27,238 nucleotides of DNA, from the IMG/VR virus record IMGVR_UViG_3300037155_000051, positions 1-27,238 of that record, one strand, 5' to 3'. Position numbers and translations under genes: made by a program. This stretch comes from a virus. The notes beneath the pieces are model-generated. The model was not told where the DNA came from, made no database searches, and saw only the letters and a list, made by a program, of their open reading frames with translations. Below, piece after piece: positions 1 to 6,603 of the stretch. Each line of letters begins with the position of its first letter. The first letter of the stretch is position 1.

Positions 1-157
1 GCAGCAAGTAGTGGACCGTGCGCTTGCGAACGCGCGAGCGGTCGGTGATGGTGAGTTGCAGGCCGTCCGGGCGCACGCGCACATCGGCAAAACGGTTGTC
101 AGCAATCACCTTGTCGGCGCGCTTGGCAAGCGCAATGAGAAATTCTGTCTGCATCAT
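1..157 (-). CDS. Partial hypothetical protein (3' end outside window)
   Basis: The first 52 codons of a leftward gene run off the left edge. The protein begins MMQTEFLIALAKRADKVIAD and is rich in basic residues. Its ATG overlaps the stop of the upstream gene as ATGA, and a second ATG follows directly, so the start could be 157 or 154. The overlap suggests translational coupling at the end of a chain of small genes. I do not recognise the family and the C-terminus cannot be seen. Confidence 0.7.
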   Translation of the reverse strand, partial: MMQTEFLIALAKRADKVIADNRFADVRVRPDGLQLTITDRSRVRKRTVHYLL

Positions 158-333
158 AGCACCATACTAAAAGGCCAGCCGAGTATCTCGACGAGCATTA
201 CTGTGATCGGGCGAAAGCCAAGCGCGTAGCATGTCATCTCGAAGTCTTCGGGATCATTGACGATCATCCGGCACATGCGGACGTTGCCAATCCCGATATA
301 GAAGAGCGCGATGAAGAGCCAGTTCACCCACAT
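154..333 (-). CDS. Small membrane protein, 59 aa
   Basis: A 59-residue leftward frame beginning MWVNWLFIALFYIGIGNV has a hydrophobic N-terminal segment (about residues 4-18) and a second hydrophobic stretch near the C-terminus (about 44-58), so one or two membrane passes are likely. It starts one base after the TGA of the upstream membrane protein, and its own TGA overlaps the next ATG. This packing is the main reason to accept such a short frame. Function is unknown. Confidence 0.65.
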   Translation of the reverse strand: MWVNWLFIALFYIGIGNVRMCRMIVNDPEDFEMTCYALGFRPITVMLVEILGWPFSMVL

Positions 334-334
334 A

Positions 335-586
335 TCACACCTTCAACAGTTTGCTTGCGACGAACGTACCAATGATGGCACCAAAAATTGCGGGCAACAA
401 GAGCCAACGATCCGCGACATAGCCGACTGTGACGAACCCCTGCGCTGCCATCCACGCTCCCGCGTAAAGCGCGGCGCGGATGCTTTGATGGCGCGTGAGA
501 GCAAGCGTATAGAACGCCCATGCGAAGTCAAGCACGACCATGCCAACGAAGACGGCAGCGTATAGCATCACAGTTTCCAATGCCAT
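335..586 (-). CDS. Predicted integral membrane protein, 83 aa
   Basis: The protein has about three hydrophobic segments (roughly residues 5-25, 38-52 and 60-78) separated by short charged loops, which suggests an inner-membrane protein. Size and topology resemble small phage holins, but no lysis enzyme lies next to it, so that role is only a guess. The start at 586 overlaps the end of the upstream gene by 19 bases. It sits in a run of overlapping leftward small membrane genes. Confidence 0.75.
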   Translation of the reverse strand: MALETVMLYAAVFVGMVVLDFAWAFYTLALTRHQSIRAALYAGAWMAAQGFVTVGYVADRWLLLPAIFGAIIGTFVASKLLKV

Positions 587-774
587 CTCCCATCATCTTG
601 CTGGTACGTATAGAGCCCGACGCGCCCCGTCTCAAGCTGCGGTACTTCGGCGGTAGGATCATAATCGAATACTGCCTTCGGCAGATCAGCCGGATATTGA
701 AACGTATGCCAGTCGTGTTTGAACATCCGCCCGTCAAGTGGCCCGCCGACGCACACTGCGGAATAGTTCGCCAT
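568..774 (-). CDS. Hypothetical protein, 68 aa
   Basis: This soluble-looking protein starts MANYSAVCVGGPLDGRMFKH. The N-terminal GGPLDG pattern is familiar from small phage and bacterial proteins of unknown function. I chose the ATG at 774 because it overlaps the TGA of the upstream gene (TGATG); a longer frame upstream would invade that gene. The C-terminus (WHWKL) overlaps the start of the following membrane protein by 19 bases. No catalytic motif was recognised. Confidence 0.7.
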   Translation of the reverse strand: MANYSAVCVGGPLDGRMFKHDWHTFQYPADLPKAVFDYDPTAEVPQLETGRVGLYTYQQDDGRWHWKL

Positions 775-923
775 CACCCCATCCTCGACATCGTTGCGCA
801 CGCCGAAGCGAACGCGAGAATACCCGCGCCCCACGACATTGCGTCACCCCAAAAGCCACCCACGTAATTCGTGAAGGCATAGGAGAGCCCGATCAGCACT
901 ACGGTTGCGATAAAGTGTTTCAT
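774..923 (-). CDS. Small membrane protein, 49 aa
   Basis: A 49-residue protein starts MKHFIATVVLIGLSYAF, with an N-terminal hydrophobic segment and a second one near the C-terminus. The start at 923 is set by an ATGA overlap with the upstream gene; an in-frame upstream ATG would overlap that gene by more than 50 bases. The short length and coupling place it with the other small envelope proteins of this operon. Function unknown. Confidence 0.7.
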   Translation of the reverse strand: MKHFIATVVLIGLSYAFTNYVGGFWGDAMSWGAGILAFASACATMSRMG

Positions 924-1156
924 CTTGGTTTTGGCCCTGTCTCTTGTGCTATCCACTCTTTGTAATATGGATAGCATGGTGACTGATCGTCGGCGGCATC
1001 GAGCGCCGGATCACGGTTGTCCGCGTAGAAGCGACCACAGCCGAACGCGAAGCCGGTCTCGTAGCGGTCGTGATCGTATTCCATCCCCGCGCCAAGAACC
1101 GCACTCAGCACCGCGATGGTGAGCATTGTGCCGAACCACAGGACAAACTCTTTCAT
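920..1156 (-). CDS. Membrane-anchored small protein, 78 aa
   Basis: One N-terminal transmembrane segment (about residues 5-24) is followed by a GAGMEY motif and a hydrophilic domain with three cysteines (near FGCGRF and SPCYPY). The topology suggests a periplasmic or peripheral domain. The next gene upstream (1153-1395) has the same plan, with hydrophobic N-terminus, GAGVEY and a YGCG motif, so the two may be paralogues. It is joined to both neighbours by ATGA overlaps. Function unknown. Confidence 0.75.
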   Translation of the reverse strand: MKEFVLWFGTMLTIAVLSAVLGAGMEYDHDRYETGFAFGCGRFYADNRDPALDAADDQSPCYPYYKEWIAQETGPKPR

Positions 1157-1395
1157 GGCGTCGGCCTATCCCGTAGTTCTCGGTAGCCCGCGCACCATTG
1201 TGTTTCGGGCATCTGTACTTTGCCCCCGAACCGGGCGTTTGTTTCCTTCAACGTGGCAATGACACCGCAGCCGTATGCGTTGCCCAATTCGAGACTTGCG
1301 ACATGCAACGCACTGCGCATGTATGCGGTGCCATACTCATATTCGACGCCCGCGCCTAGCATGAACCCGAGGATTGCACCGATGACATACTTCAT
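1153..1395 (-). CDS. Membrane-anchored small protein, 80 aa
   Basis: The N-terminus (MKYVIGAILGFMLGAGVEYE) is a transmembrane segment or signal anchor, followed by a soluble domain with cysteines at AYGCGV and TQWCAG. It resembles its downstream neighbour in its GAG(V/M)EY motif after the membrane segment and in a later GCG. ATGA overlaps at both ends suggest the pair is made in linked amounts. No enzyme signature is visible. Confidence 0.75.
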   Translation of the reverse strand: MKYVIGAILGFMLGAGVEYEYGTAYMRSALHVASLELGNAYGCGVIATLKETNARFGGKVQMPETQWCAGYRELRDRPTP

Positions 1396-1718
1396 GTCGG
1401 CGCTCCCGGTACACGCGAGAAGTCGATCTCGACCACGGTCGCGCGGCGGTCAGCGAGCATGGCCCACAACTCTTCGTGGATCGACTGCGGATGATCCTTG
1501 ACATGCAGGAATAAAAATCTTTCGTGGCCACGAAGTTGTTCGGGCTTGCTCACGACATGAACGGCGGCGAGTGAACCGGCGCGACGTAAGAACTCGCGCA
1601 CAGGTTCGGTCTGCCCATTGTAACAATATACGTCCGCATGTTGTGCGCCTTCGTGCGATTGCGGTGGCGCGAGATCGTGCTGCACAAGTGACAGCGGAGA
1701 GTGCGGGTGATCGGTCAT
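1392..1718 (-). CDS. Hypothetical protein, 108 aa
   Basis: This soluble protein has no membrane segment and a His-rich N-terminus. The body contains a hydrophobic strand and helix pattern (AAVHVVSKPEQL, FLFLHVKD). I placed the start at 1718 because the ATG overlaps the TGA of the upstream hydrolase gene; the longer frame begins inside that gene. No domain was recognised, so its role next to the HslV-like protein is open. Confidence 0.65.
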   Translation of the reverse strand: MTDHPHSPLSLVQHDLAPPQSHEGAQHADVYCYNGQTEPVREFLRRAGSLAAVHVVSKPEQLRGHERFLFLHVKDHPQSIHEELWAMLADRRATVVEIDFSRVPGAPT

Positions 1719-2182
1719 CGCTTGGCCTTCCTTTTGCTTTTCCATCCGGCCAGTTTGACGTAAGTCAGCTTGCCGCCTGAGAACGGATCAAGCTCTTTCG
1801 CAATTCGGCACGCTTCGATTGCGCCGTGTCCTGCCTTGAGCAAAGGAAACGCGAACACCGAGCCGACGCCGACTGCATAGTAGCCGGTGTCCGCCCCGAC
1901 ATGCTGCCAGATGTTACCTTCATAGAGCCAGATGCGCCCTTTGAGATCGACACGCAGCCCATTGATGTCTTCGAGCTTCGGAGCGGGTAGCCCCTTCATA
2001 AGTGAGTGCTTCAATCGCTCACAATCTTCGGAGCCGCGAGACGCGCCGAACAACTCCCCACTCGGCAACCTAAAGACCTTGACGCAGTTGCGTGTCAAGA
2101 TCATTGGGCTCTCGTCTTCACCGATGCTCGTCTCGGTGCCGTCACCGGCCATCACGCCGTCTCGATACACGATTGTCGTCAT
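1715..2182 (-). CDS. HslV/proteasome-like Ntn-hydrolase
   Basis: The protein (155 aa) begins MTTIVYRDGVMAGDGTETS, closely matching the start of HslV, the peptidase of the HslUV protease, where Met is removed and Thr1 becomes the nucleophile. Thr2, Asp14 and Lys35 (in CVKVFRL) align with the Thr1, Asp17 and Lys33 catalytic residues of HslV. The later YYAVGVGS segment followed by an Ala-rich helix also matches the HslV core. It is somewhat shorter than HslV (about 175 aa). No HslU-type ATPase is in the window, so it may act alone, use a host partner or cleave itself. Family assignment is strong; substrate is unknown. Confidence 0.8.
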   Translation of the reverse strand: MTTIVYRDGVMAGDGTETSIGEDESPMILTRNCVKVFRLPSGELFGASRGSEDCERLKHSLMKGLPAPKLEDINGLRVDLKGRIWLYEGNIWQHVGADTGYYAVGVGSVFAFPLLKAGHGAIEACRIAKELDPFSGGKLTYVKLAGWKSKRKAKR

Positions 2183-2224
2183 GGAAGTTCTCGTCGGGTG
2201 GCCGGTGAATGTTACGGGTTCGGA

Positions 2225-2548
2225 TCAGCCTAAGACAGACGGGTCGTCATCGGGGCCATAGCCCGGGCGGAACGGGGTGCCGTGAATTTCCATCGCTTGC
2301 ACCGCGACAGCCGCGATCTTGCGCAGATGGTCGAGCGCGTCATGTAGACCGCCCGGCCTGTACCACGCGAGCTTCGCGTCGAGCAACAGTTTGTCAATGC
2401 AAACGATGTCGTCACCGACTGACATTGGCGCTGTGCCCTCTTCGGGATGGCGCAACGCATTGCCGCGCCCGTCATCCTGATAGTCACGTTCGCCGTCGAT
2501 GGCGCGATAGGTGTTCTCGCGAATTTCGCTACGCTGCCGGATCGTCAT
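2225..2548 (-). CDS. MazG-like small phage protein, 107 aa
   Basis: The helical protein contains an AIDGERDYQDD motif near the N-terminus and a later amphipathic stretch (LHDALDHLRKIAAVAVQAME). This pattern is seen in MazG-like and related phage proteins, some of which hydrolyse nucleoside triphosphates, but I cannot identify a full metal-binding set, so the function is tentative. The start at 2548 is preferred over one 11 codons upstream because AAGGAAG lies seven bases before it. Its start lies inside the end of the HIRAN gene. Confidence 0.6.
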   Translation of the reverse strand: MTIRQRSEIRENTYRAIDGERDYQDDGRGNALRHPEEGTAPMSVGDDIVCIDKLLLDAKLAWYRPGGLHDALDHLRKIAAVAVQAMEIHGTPFRPGYGPDDDPSVLG

Positions 2549-2891
2549 TGGAGACTTCCTTCTCTTCGGGTTGACCATCATCCCATCTTAATCCAATGAT
2601 GGTGAGGGGGTTCACCCCGACTGGCACGGGGCCGTTCACTTTTAGTGCGGTGATCTCGGTGCCAGCGTCCATTATTGGCGCAAGTTCGGCAGCGAGACCA
2701 CGGGGAATGTGTCCGAGTTGCTTACCGCCCCACATAACCGCAACGGCATTTTTGTCGTACTTGTATGACGGATGATCGGGACCGCAGCGAACGATGCGCA
2801 GCGGACATCCCGCCTTGCATCGTTGAAGCAAATTCCACGAACCGGGATAAAACGATGTGCCGACAATTCCCACAACACGTTCGATCAACAT
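2529..2891 (-). CDS. HIRAN-domain protein, 120 aa
   Basis: The pattern GIVGTSFY at residues 8-15, then LRIVR, a KYDKNAVAV segment near residues 44-52, and GKQLGHIPRGLAAELAPIMDAG near residues 56-77 fits the HIRAN domain. This DNA-end-binding fold occurs in eukaryotic HLTF-type helicases and as short free-standing proteins in bacteria and phages. Here it is free-standing, with no helicase fused. Its place in a leftward operon that also encodes a primase-helicase suggests a role in phage replication or repair, by inference. Confidence 0.75.
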   Translation of the reverse strand: MLIERVVGIVGTSFYPGSWNLLQRCKAGCPLRIVRCGPDHPSYKYDKNAVAVMWGGKQLGHIPRGLAAELAPIMDAGTEITALKVNGPVPVGVNPLTIIGLRWDDGQPEEKEVSNDDPAA

Positions 2892-2992
2892 TCTACACTC
2901 CGGGCGTCGTCAGCTTCATCTTCATGGTCGAGCCCACTGGGTTCGACTACATCACTGGGCTCAGGCCACCACGGGCGTTCATTTTCAGGCAC
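2885..2992 (-). CDS. Possible small acidic protein, 35 aa
   Basis: A GTG-initiated frame fills the gap between two better genes. It begins right after the TAA of the upstream gene and its stop overlaps the HIRAN start. The product is very acidic and Trp/Pro-rich near its start (PENERPWWPEPSD). No clear ribosome-binding site precedes the GTG. The fit in the gap favours a real gene; the short length and weak start argue against it. Confidence 0.3.
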   Translation of the reverse strand: MPENERPWWPEPSDVVEPSGLDHEDEADDARSVEC

Positions 2993-2993
2993 G

Positions 2994-3191
2994 TTACGCG
3001 GACCGCTTGTCGTTGTCTTCGACGGACACTTCCGTGACTTCGAAAGTTGCTTTTGCCGGATGCGGCAAATAGAACGACCGCTCGCCGCCGCTGCCGTTGT
3101 AGTTGCCCTCGATTGTCACCGGCTCGCCGCCGTCTTGCTTCACGGTTGCGCGGTACTGGCCGTTGACATGAACCTTCACAGTAGTTGTCAT
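2994..3191 (-). CDS. Small beta-rich hypothetical protein, 65 aa
   Basis: The sequence alternates polar and hydrophobic residues (TTTVKVHVNGQYRATVKQ, AKATFEVTEVSVED), suggesting a small beta-sandwich or barrel. A clear TAGGAG ribosome-binding site lies about six bases before the ATG at 3191. There are no cysteines or membrane segments. I do not recognise the family. Confidence 0.7.
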   Translation of the reverse strand: MTTTVKVHVNGQYRATVKQDGGEPVTIEGNYNGSGGERSFYLPHPAKATFEVTEVSVEDNDKRSA

Positions 3192-3284
3192 TGCTATCTC
3201 CTATCCGTTTCGGGAGCCACCCGCACTCACAACTTGCGCTGCGAGTGCGGGCGACGATGGCGGTGCCCACGAACCGCCAGAACT

Positions 3285-3332
3285 TTTAGGGCGCTTGTCA
3301 AGGGTCACGACTGTTGCGTGACGCGCCCTAAA
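3285..3332. repeat. Nested inverted repeat between genes
   Basis: Outer 10-bp arms TTTAGGGCGC (3285-3294) and GCGCCCTAAA (3323-3332) match perfectly. Inside are 6-bp arms GTCACG (3304-3309) and CGTGAC (3317-3322) with a 7-nt loop, directly abutting the right outer arm. It lies between two leftward genes just past a stop codon, so the transcript could form a stable two-tier hairpin. There is no T-run, so it is not a classical terminator. Confidence 0.65.
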
Positions 3333-3334
3333 CT

Positions 3335-3460
3335 TTATTCGCCGGTCATCGGCGGACCATTGTCGGGGTGTATCCGGTCGTCGCGCCGGATTAAAGCTTT
3401 GACACCCCACCCGAGAAGAGCAATCACGATGGCCGCGATAAGAACGTATACGACGATCAT
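3335..3460 (-). CDS. Single-pass membrane protein, 41 aa
   Basis: The product begins MIVVYVLIAAIVIALLGWGV and continues with a short basic stretch (KALIRRDD), typical of an N-out, C-in single-pass peptide. A strong AGGGAGAG ribosome-binding site precedes the ATG. Small phage membrane peptides of this kind are common, but their roles vary and none can be assigned here. Confidence 0.65.
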   Translation of the reverse strand: MIVVYVLIAAIVIALLGWGVKALIRRDDRIHPDNGPPMTGE

Positions 3461-3501
3461 GTTGCTCTCCCTAAATTTTATCCCGCCGCGTTTGTCACTA
3501 C

Positions 3502-3520
3502 CGGAAGCAAAAAGCTTCCG
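3502..3520. repeat. 7-bp hairpin between genes
   Basis: Arms CGGAAGC and GCTTCCG enclose a loop of five A (five T on the transcribed minus strand). It lies 16 bases past the stop of the Ala/Pro/Lys-repeat gene. It could stabilise or end that transcript, but no T-run follows on either strand. Confidence 0.45.
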
Positions 3521-3535
3521 CGATGGGCCGTTAAC

Positions 3536-4066
3536 TTACGCGGTCGGATCGAACTCGGCACCCGCGTCGGCTTCCGGCTCGGGTTCCGCACCCGGGATGG
3601 CGTTGAGCGCGGACTGACACGCTTCGTACACCTTGTCGTAGTTCTCGGGCTTGAGTTGCGAGACGTTCTGCACGTTGCCGTTCTCGTCGAGGATGTCGAG
3701 CGCCTCTTGCTTGCCAAGAGCCTCATTGCTCGCGACTTCGCGGATTTTGGCGCGCACCTGATCTTCGGTGTACTTGCCGACTTGTGTCTTCGGCGCGGCA
3801 GCCGCAGGCTTGGCAGCGGCGGCAGGCTTGACAGCCGCAGCCGGTTTCGCCGCAGCCGCAGGCTTGGCAGCCGCAGCCGGTTTCGCCGCAGCCGCAGGCT
3901 TGCCAGCCGCAGCCGGAGTGGCGGCAGGCTTGACAGCCGGTGAGACTTTCGGGGACTGACCCGCAAGGAACGCTTGATATTCCGTGGCGCGTTTCACGAC
4001 TTCGGCAGGCGTGCCGCCGAGTTGGTTCGCCAGTTCGAGCGCCTTCACTTTGTCAGCATCGCTCAT
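3536..4066 (-). CDS. Ala/Pro/Lys-repeat linker protein, 176 aa
   Basis: An N-terminal helical domain (DKVKALELANQLGGTPAEVV) is followed at about residues 45-95 by a flexible linker built from KPAAAA-type hexamers, then a C-terminal helical domain with ALGKQEALDILDENG and SQLKPENYDKVYEAC. The C-terminal pattern recurs in many phage proteins of unknown function, some linked to recombination or DNA metabolism. The start at 4066 has AAAGGAAG eight bases upstream; a longer frame lacks this. It lies directly downstream of the primase-helicase gene. Function unknown. Confidence 0.75.
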   Translation of the reverse strand: MSDADKVKALELANQLGGTPAEVVKRATEYQAFLAGQSPKVSPAVKPAATPAAAGKPAAAAKPAAAAKPAAAAKPAAAVKPAAAAKPAAAAPKTQVGKYTEDQVRAKIREVASNEALGKQEALDILDENGNVQNVSQLKPENYDKVYEACQSALNAIPGAEPEPEADAGAEFDPTA

Positions 4067-4123
4067 TGGGGACTTCCTTTCGTTTCGAGTTTCAACACGC
4101 TCGACCAAATTTCACTGTGACTG

Positions 4124-4153
4124 TCTAAACCACATTCACAGCCCGGATGTCAA
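4124..4153 (-). promoter_or_regulatory. Possible leftward promoter with operator dyad
   Basis: On the minus strand TTGACA (4153-4148) is followed after 18 bases by TTTAGA (4129-4124). Matching arms CTGTGA (4115-4120) and TCACAG (4136-4141) flank the -10 box, as a repressor site might. It lies in the 101-bp gap upstream of the Ala/Pro/Lys-repeat gene. Confidence 0.4.
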
Positions 4154-4167
4154 GCACATGACCCGGC

Positions 4168-6423
4168 CTATTCAAAGTCTTGAGCGGCAGTCGCCTCCGC
4201 AGTTTTTGCCGTGGTATCGCGTTCTTTCATGTAGAGTGCGCCGATGTCGGCGGATTGCAGGACAAGCGCGGCACTGCCATTGATTGCCCACAGGATCGGG
4301 CGCGCACCATCGGGCAAGCGATGCTGACCGATGCGCTTGCCGCGCAGCTTGCGCCGCAGGAATGAGCCGATCACATTGCCGAGACGCTGTGTTTTCTCAA
4401 GACGCTTCGGCATGTTGTCGATCACATCTTGAATGGTGACGAGACGACGATTGAGCGGCGCGTTGCCAGCGTTCTCAGTCATCCACGTATCAACATCGCC
4501 CATCGTTTGTTCGATCATCTCGGACTTTGCCATGTTCATCGGCGCGCTTTCATGGCCATTGTACGATCCGAGCTTCCGCTCTTGTAGTTCATAAGCTACA
4601 GCCGCGAGCGCGTCGGGGTCACGCAGGATCGAGAAGAGCCGCGCATAGTATGCAAAGTCGCGCTTCGCCGCGTCAGTGCGAACGACAAGCCATCGGCGGT
4701 CGCTGTCTTCGAGCGGCAGTGCATCAATATGGTTTGAAATCGCGAACATCGCCATATAGTTCTCAATCTGGAACGCAGCGATGTTTTTCATATTCACTTC
4801 GATGAACGGCTCGGTGATGATGTCACGCAATTCGTTCGCCACTTCGCGTCGGCCAATCTGCATCAACTCTTCGATGACAGCGAGCTTGCATTGTGCGGCC
4901 CACCCGTTGAAATCACCCTTGAGTGAGCTATTCTTTGGCCGCTTCGTATTCGGCACGCCGATCAGTTGTTCGAACACGCGAGCGATGAAGCTCTTGCCAG
5001 TGCCGTGCGTCTCGCCTACGAGCAACAGCGCGTGGTTCGGCTTCGCGGCCTGATTTTGATACACCCATGCCATCCAATTCAGGACGTGATCGCGATCTTC
5101 CGCGTTCGGGAATAGATATTCGAGATGCTCACGCCAGATTGTCGTGTCACCTTGCGCCGGGACAACTTCCGATGTGCGCCACGTATTATATAATTCGCCA
5201 ATGACTTCACCCATGCCGGGCCGAAAGATCATCTTGTCGAGCTTCTCCATGCCGAGCCTCCGTGAGAATATGAAACGCGAGACCGATGGCTTTTGCAAAT
5301 AGTTGTACTTGCTATCGAACGCCTTCGATGTCCATATCACGCCATCGCGTCGGCGCACGAAACGCTCTTGCCCGACGATCCACACCCATTCTTTATAGAG
5401 GCGTTGCAGCGACATCGGTGCAGGCTTGTTCGGCTTGTTGTCGGTGCCGGTCGCCGCCTGCACTGTCTCGACCGGCACGCCGCTGTCACGCGCAATCGTC
5501 GCTTCGATGTCCGCGATCTCGTCTTCGGTGAGCGGCGGGAATTGGGCTTCGGCAGTAGATGCGCCCGGTGCGTTGATGTTCGCATAGTCGTATGCGTTGT
5601 CGATCTTTTTGTCGAGATCGGTGTCAGTCCACAGCGGGTCGCAGATTGGAAAGACGTTGTAATGGTCGGCCATCAACATCTTCGCCTGCGTGCGCGATAT
5701 GCCGTGATCGCGCAACTCCATCGCAGTCTTGAGCGTGGTCAACTCGCCGCCGCGACCCTCGATAGCTTCATCGGCATCATTCTTTAGGAAGTAGATGGCC
5801 CACTCGATATTGTGCGGCTGATCGACTTCAACGACAGCATCGGATTGATTGCTACCCTCGACGCGCTCTTCGGGCTTGCGCTTGCGCAGGAACTTCCAAA
5901 ACCATTCGGGCGACCATGCGTCTTCGCCATTCCACTTCTCATTCGTATATTCGGTCGGGGGGACTTCACGATATTTCGTGCCATCTTTCAGTTCGCAGCC
6001 GGGGATCAGCACGTAATTCGTGCTATCAATGTCGGGGCCGAAGCCGCTCTTGCCTAGCGCGTTGACGTGCTGGCCGGGCTCACAGCGATATGTCAGATGC
6101 AGTCCGCCGCTTGGCGTCTCAACCGTGCGCGTCGGCGGGAAACCGTATTCGAGCGCCAGCAAATTGAATGTGTGCTGACCGCTCTTGCCTTCCTTGCGAT
6201 CAAGATCGACAACGATGCGATTAGATTTCGCGTTCGCCTGTCCCCAGTTGCAGCCGGGGAAGCGAGCGTGCCACTTTTTGATTTGATCCGGGTCGTTGCT
6301 CGCGCGTTTCAGATTGTCATCGAAGCATGGCGGATATTTTGCGAGCGGGGTGATCGGGAAGAGATAGCAATCCGGATTGAAGTCGAGATAATCGAGCGCG
6401 GTGTTGAGTGTGTCACGCGGCAT
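4168..6423 (-). CDS. Primase-helicase (Prim-Pol plus SF3-type ATPase)
   Basis: The protein (751 aa) joins two activities of phage DNA replication. Residues about 15-145 match an archaeo-eukaryotic primase/polymerase domain: a DLD metal-binding motif at 73-75, TPSGGLHL at 103-110, and GPDIDS near 129-134. Residues about 440-600 form a DUF5906/SF3-like helicase with Walker A GETHGTGKS at 470-478, a Walker B-like AVIEEL at 515-520, and SNH plus DRRW near 563-578. It therefore probably primes and unwinds DNA at the phage origin. The start at 6423 has GAGG about eight bases upstream. The divergent repeat region at 7973-9277 would be its natural target, by inference. Confidence 0.88.
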   Translation of the reverse strand: MPRDTLNTALDYLDFNPDCYLFPITPLAKYPPCFDDNLKRASNDPDQIKKWHARFPGCNWGQANAKSNRIVVDLDRKEGKSGQHTFNLLALEYGFPPTRTVETPSGGLHLTYRCEPGQHVNALGKSGFGPDIDSTNYVLIPGCELKDGTKYREVPPTEYTNEKWNGEDAWSPEWFWKFLRKRKPEERVEGSNQSDAVVEVDQPHNIEWAIYFLKNDADEAIEGRGGELTTLKTAMELRDHGISRTQAKMLMADHYNVFPICDPLWTDTDLDKKIDNAYDYANINAPGASTAEAQFPPLTEDEIADIEATIARDSGVPVETVQAATGTDNKPNKPAPMSLQRLYKEWVWIVGQERFVRRRDGVIWTSKAFDSKYNYLQKPSVSRFIFSRRLGMEKLDKMIFRPGMGEVIGELYNTWRTSEVVPAQGDTTIWREHLEYLFPNAEDRDHVLNWMAWVYQNQAAKPNHALLLVGETHGTGKSFIARVFEQLIGVPNTKRPKNSSLKGDFNGWAAQCKLAVIEELMQIGRREVANELRDIITEPFIEVNMKNIAAFQIENYMAMFAISNHIDALPLEDSDRRWLVVRTDAAKRDFAYYARLFSILRDPDALAAVAYELQERKLGSYNGHESAPMNMAKSEMIEQTMGDVDTWMTENAGNAPLNRRLVTIQDVIDNMPKRLEKTQRLGNVIGSFLRRKLRGKRIGQHRLPDGARPILWAINGSAALVLQSADIGALYMKERDTTAKTAEATAAQDFE

Positions 6424-6452
6424 GGAGCATCCTCAATCGTCGTGAACTGCGC

Positions 6453-6481
6453 GCAATAGCACAACGCGCTGTTAATTGCAA
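6453..6481 (-). promoter_or_regulatory. Possible leftward promoter before primase-helicase
   Basis: On the minus strand TTGCAA (6481-6476), a 17-base spacer and TATTGC (6458-6453), preceded by TGC, give a plausible sigma70-type promoter about 30 bases before the primase-helicase ATG. Matches are partial. Confidence 0.33.
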
Positions 6482-6549
6482 ACAATCTATGCGCTTGACA
6501 CCCGGCCCGATGACCGCGTAGTGCGTCACACGTTGCGCACCCACTATCC

Positions 6550-6603
6550 CTAGAATGGTATTTCGTCGTCGATGTCCGCCTGTGAAGCGGAACGACATTC
6601 ATC
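6550..6603 (-). other. SSB-like acidic tail remnant after a stop codon
   Basis: Immediately after the TGA of the Cys-rich protein gene, the same frame continues for 17 codons as DECRSASQADIDDEIPF and then TAG. The ending DDEIPF is the hallmark C-terminal tip of bacterial and phage single-stranded-DNA-binding proteins, which recruits replication proteins. No SSB-fold domain is found upstream in any frame. It could be a remnant of a lost SSB gene, a readthrough extension, or chance. Confidence 0.4.

Noticed and set aside
3478-3966. Arg/Leu-rich minus-strand frame over the repeat protein
   Set aside because: It is a frame-shifted shadow of the KPAAAA repeat gene.
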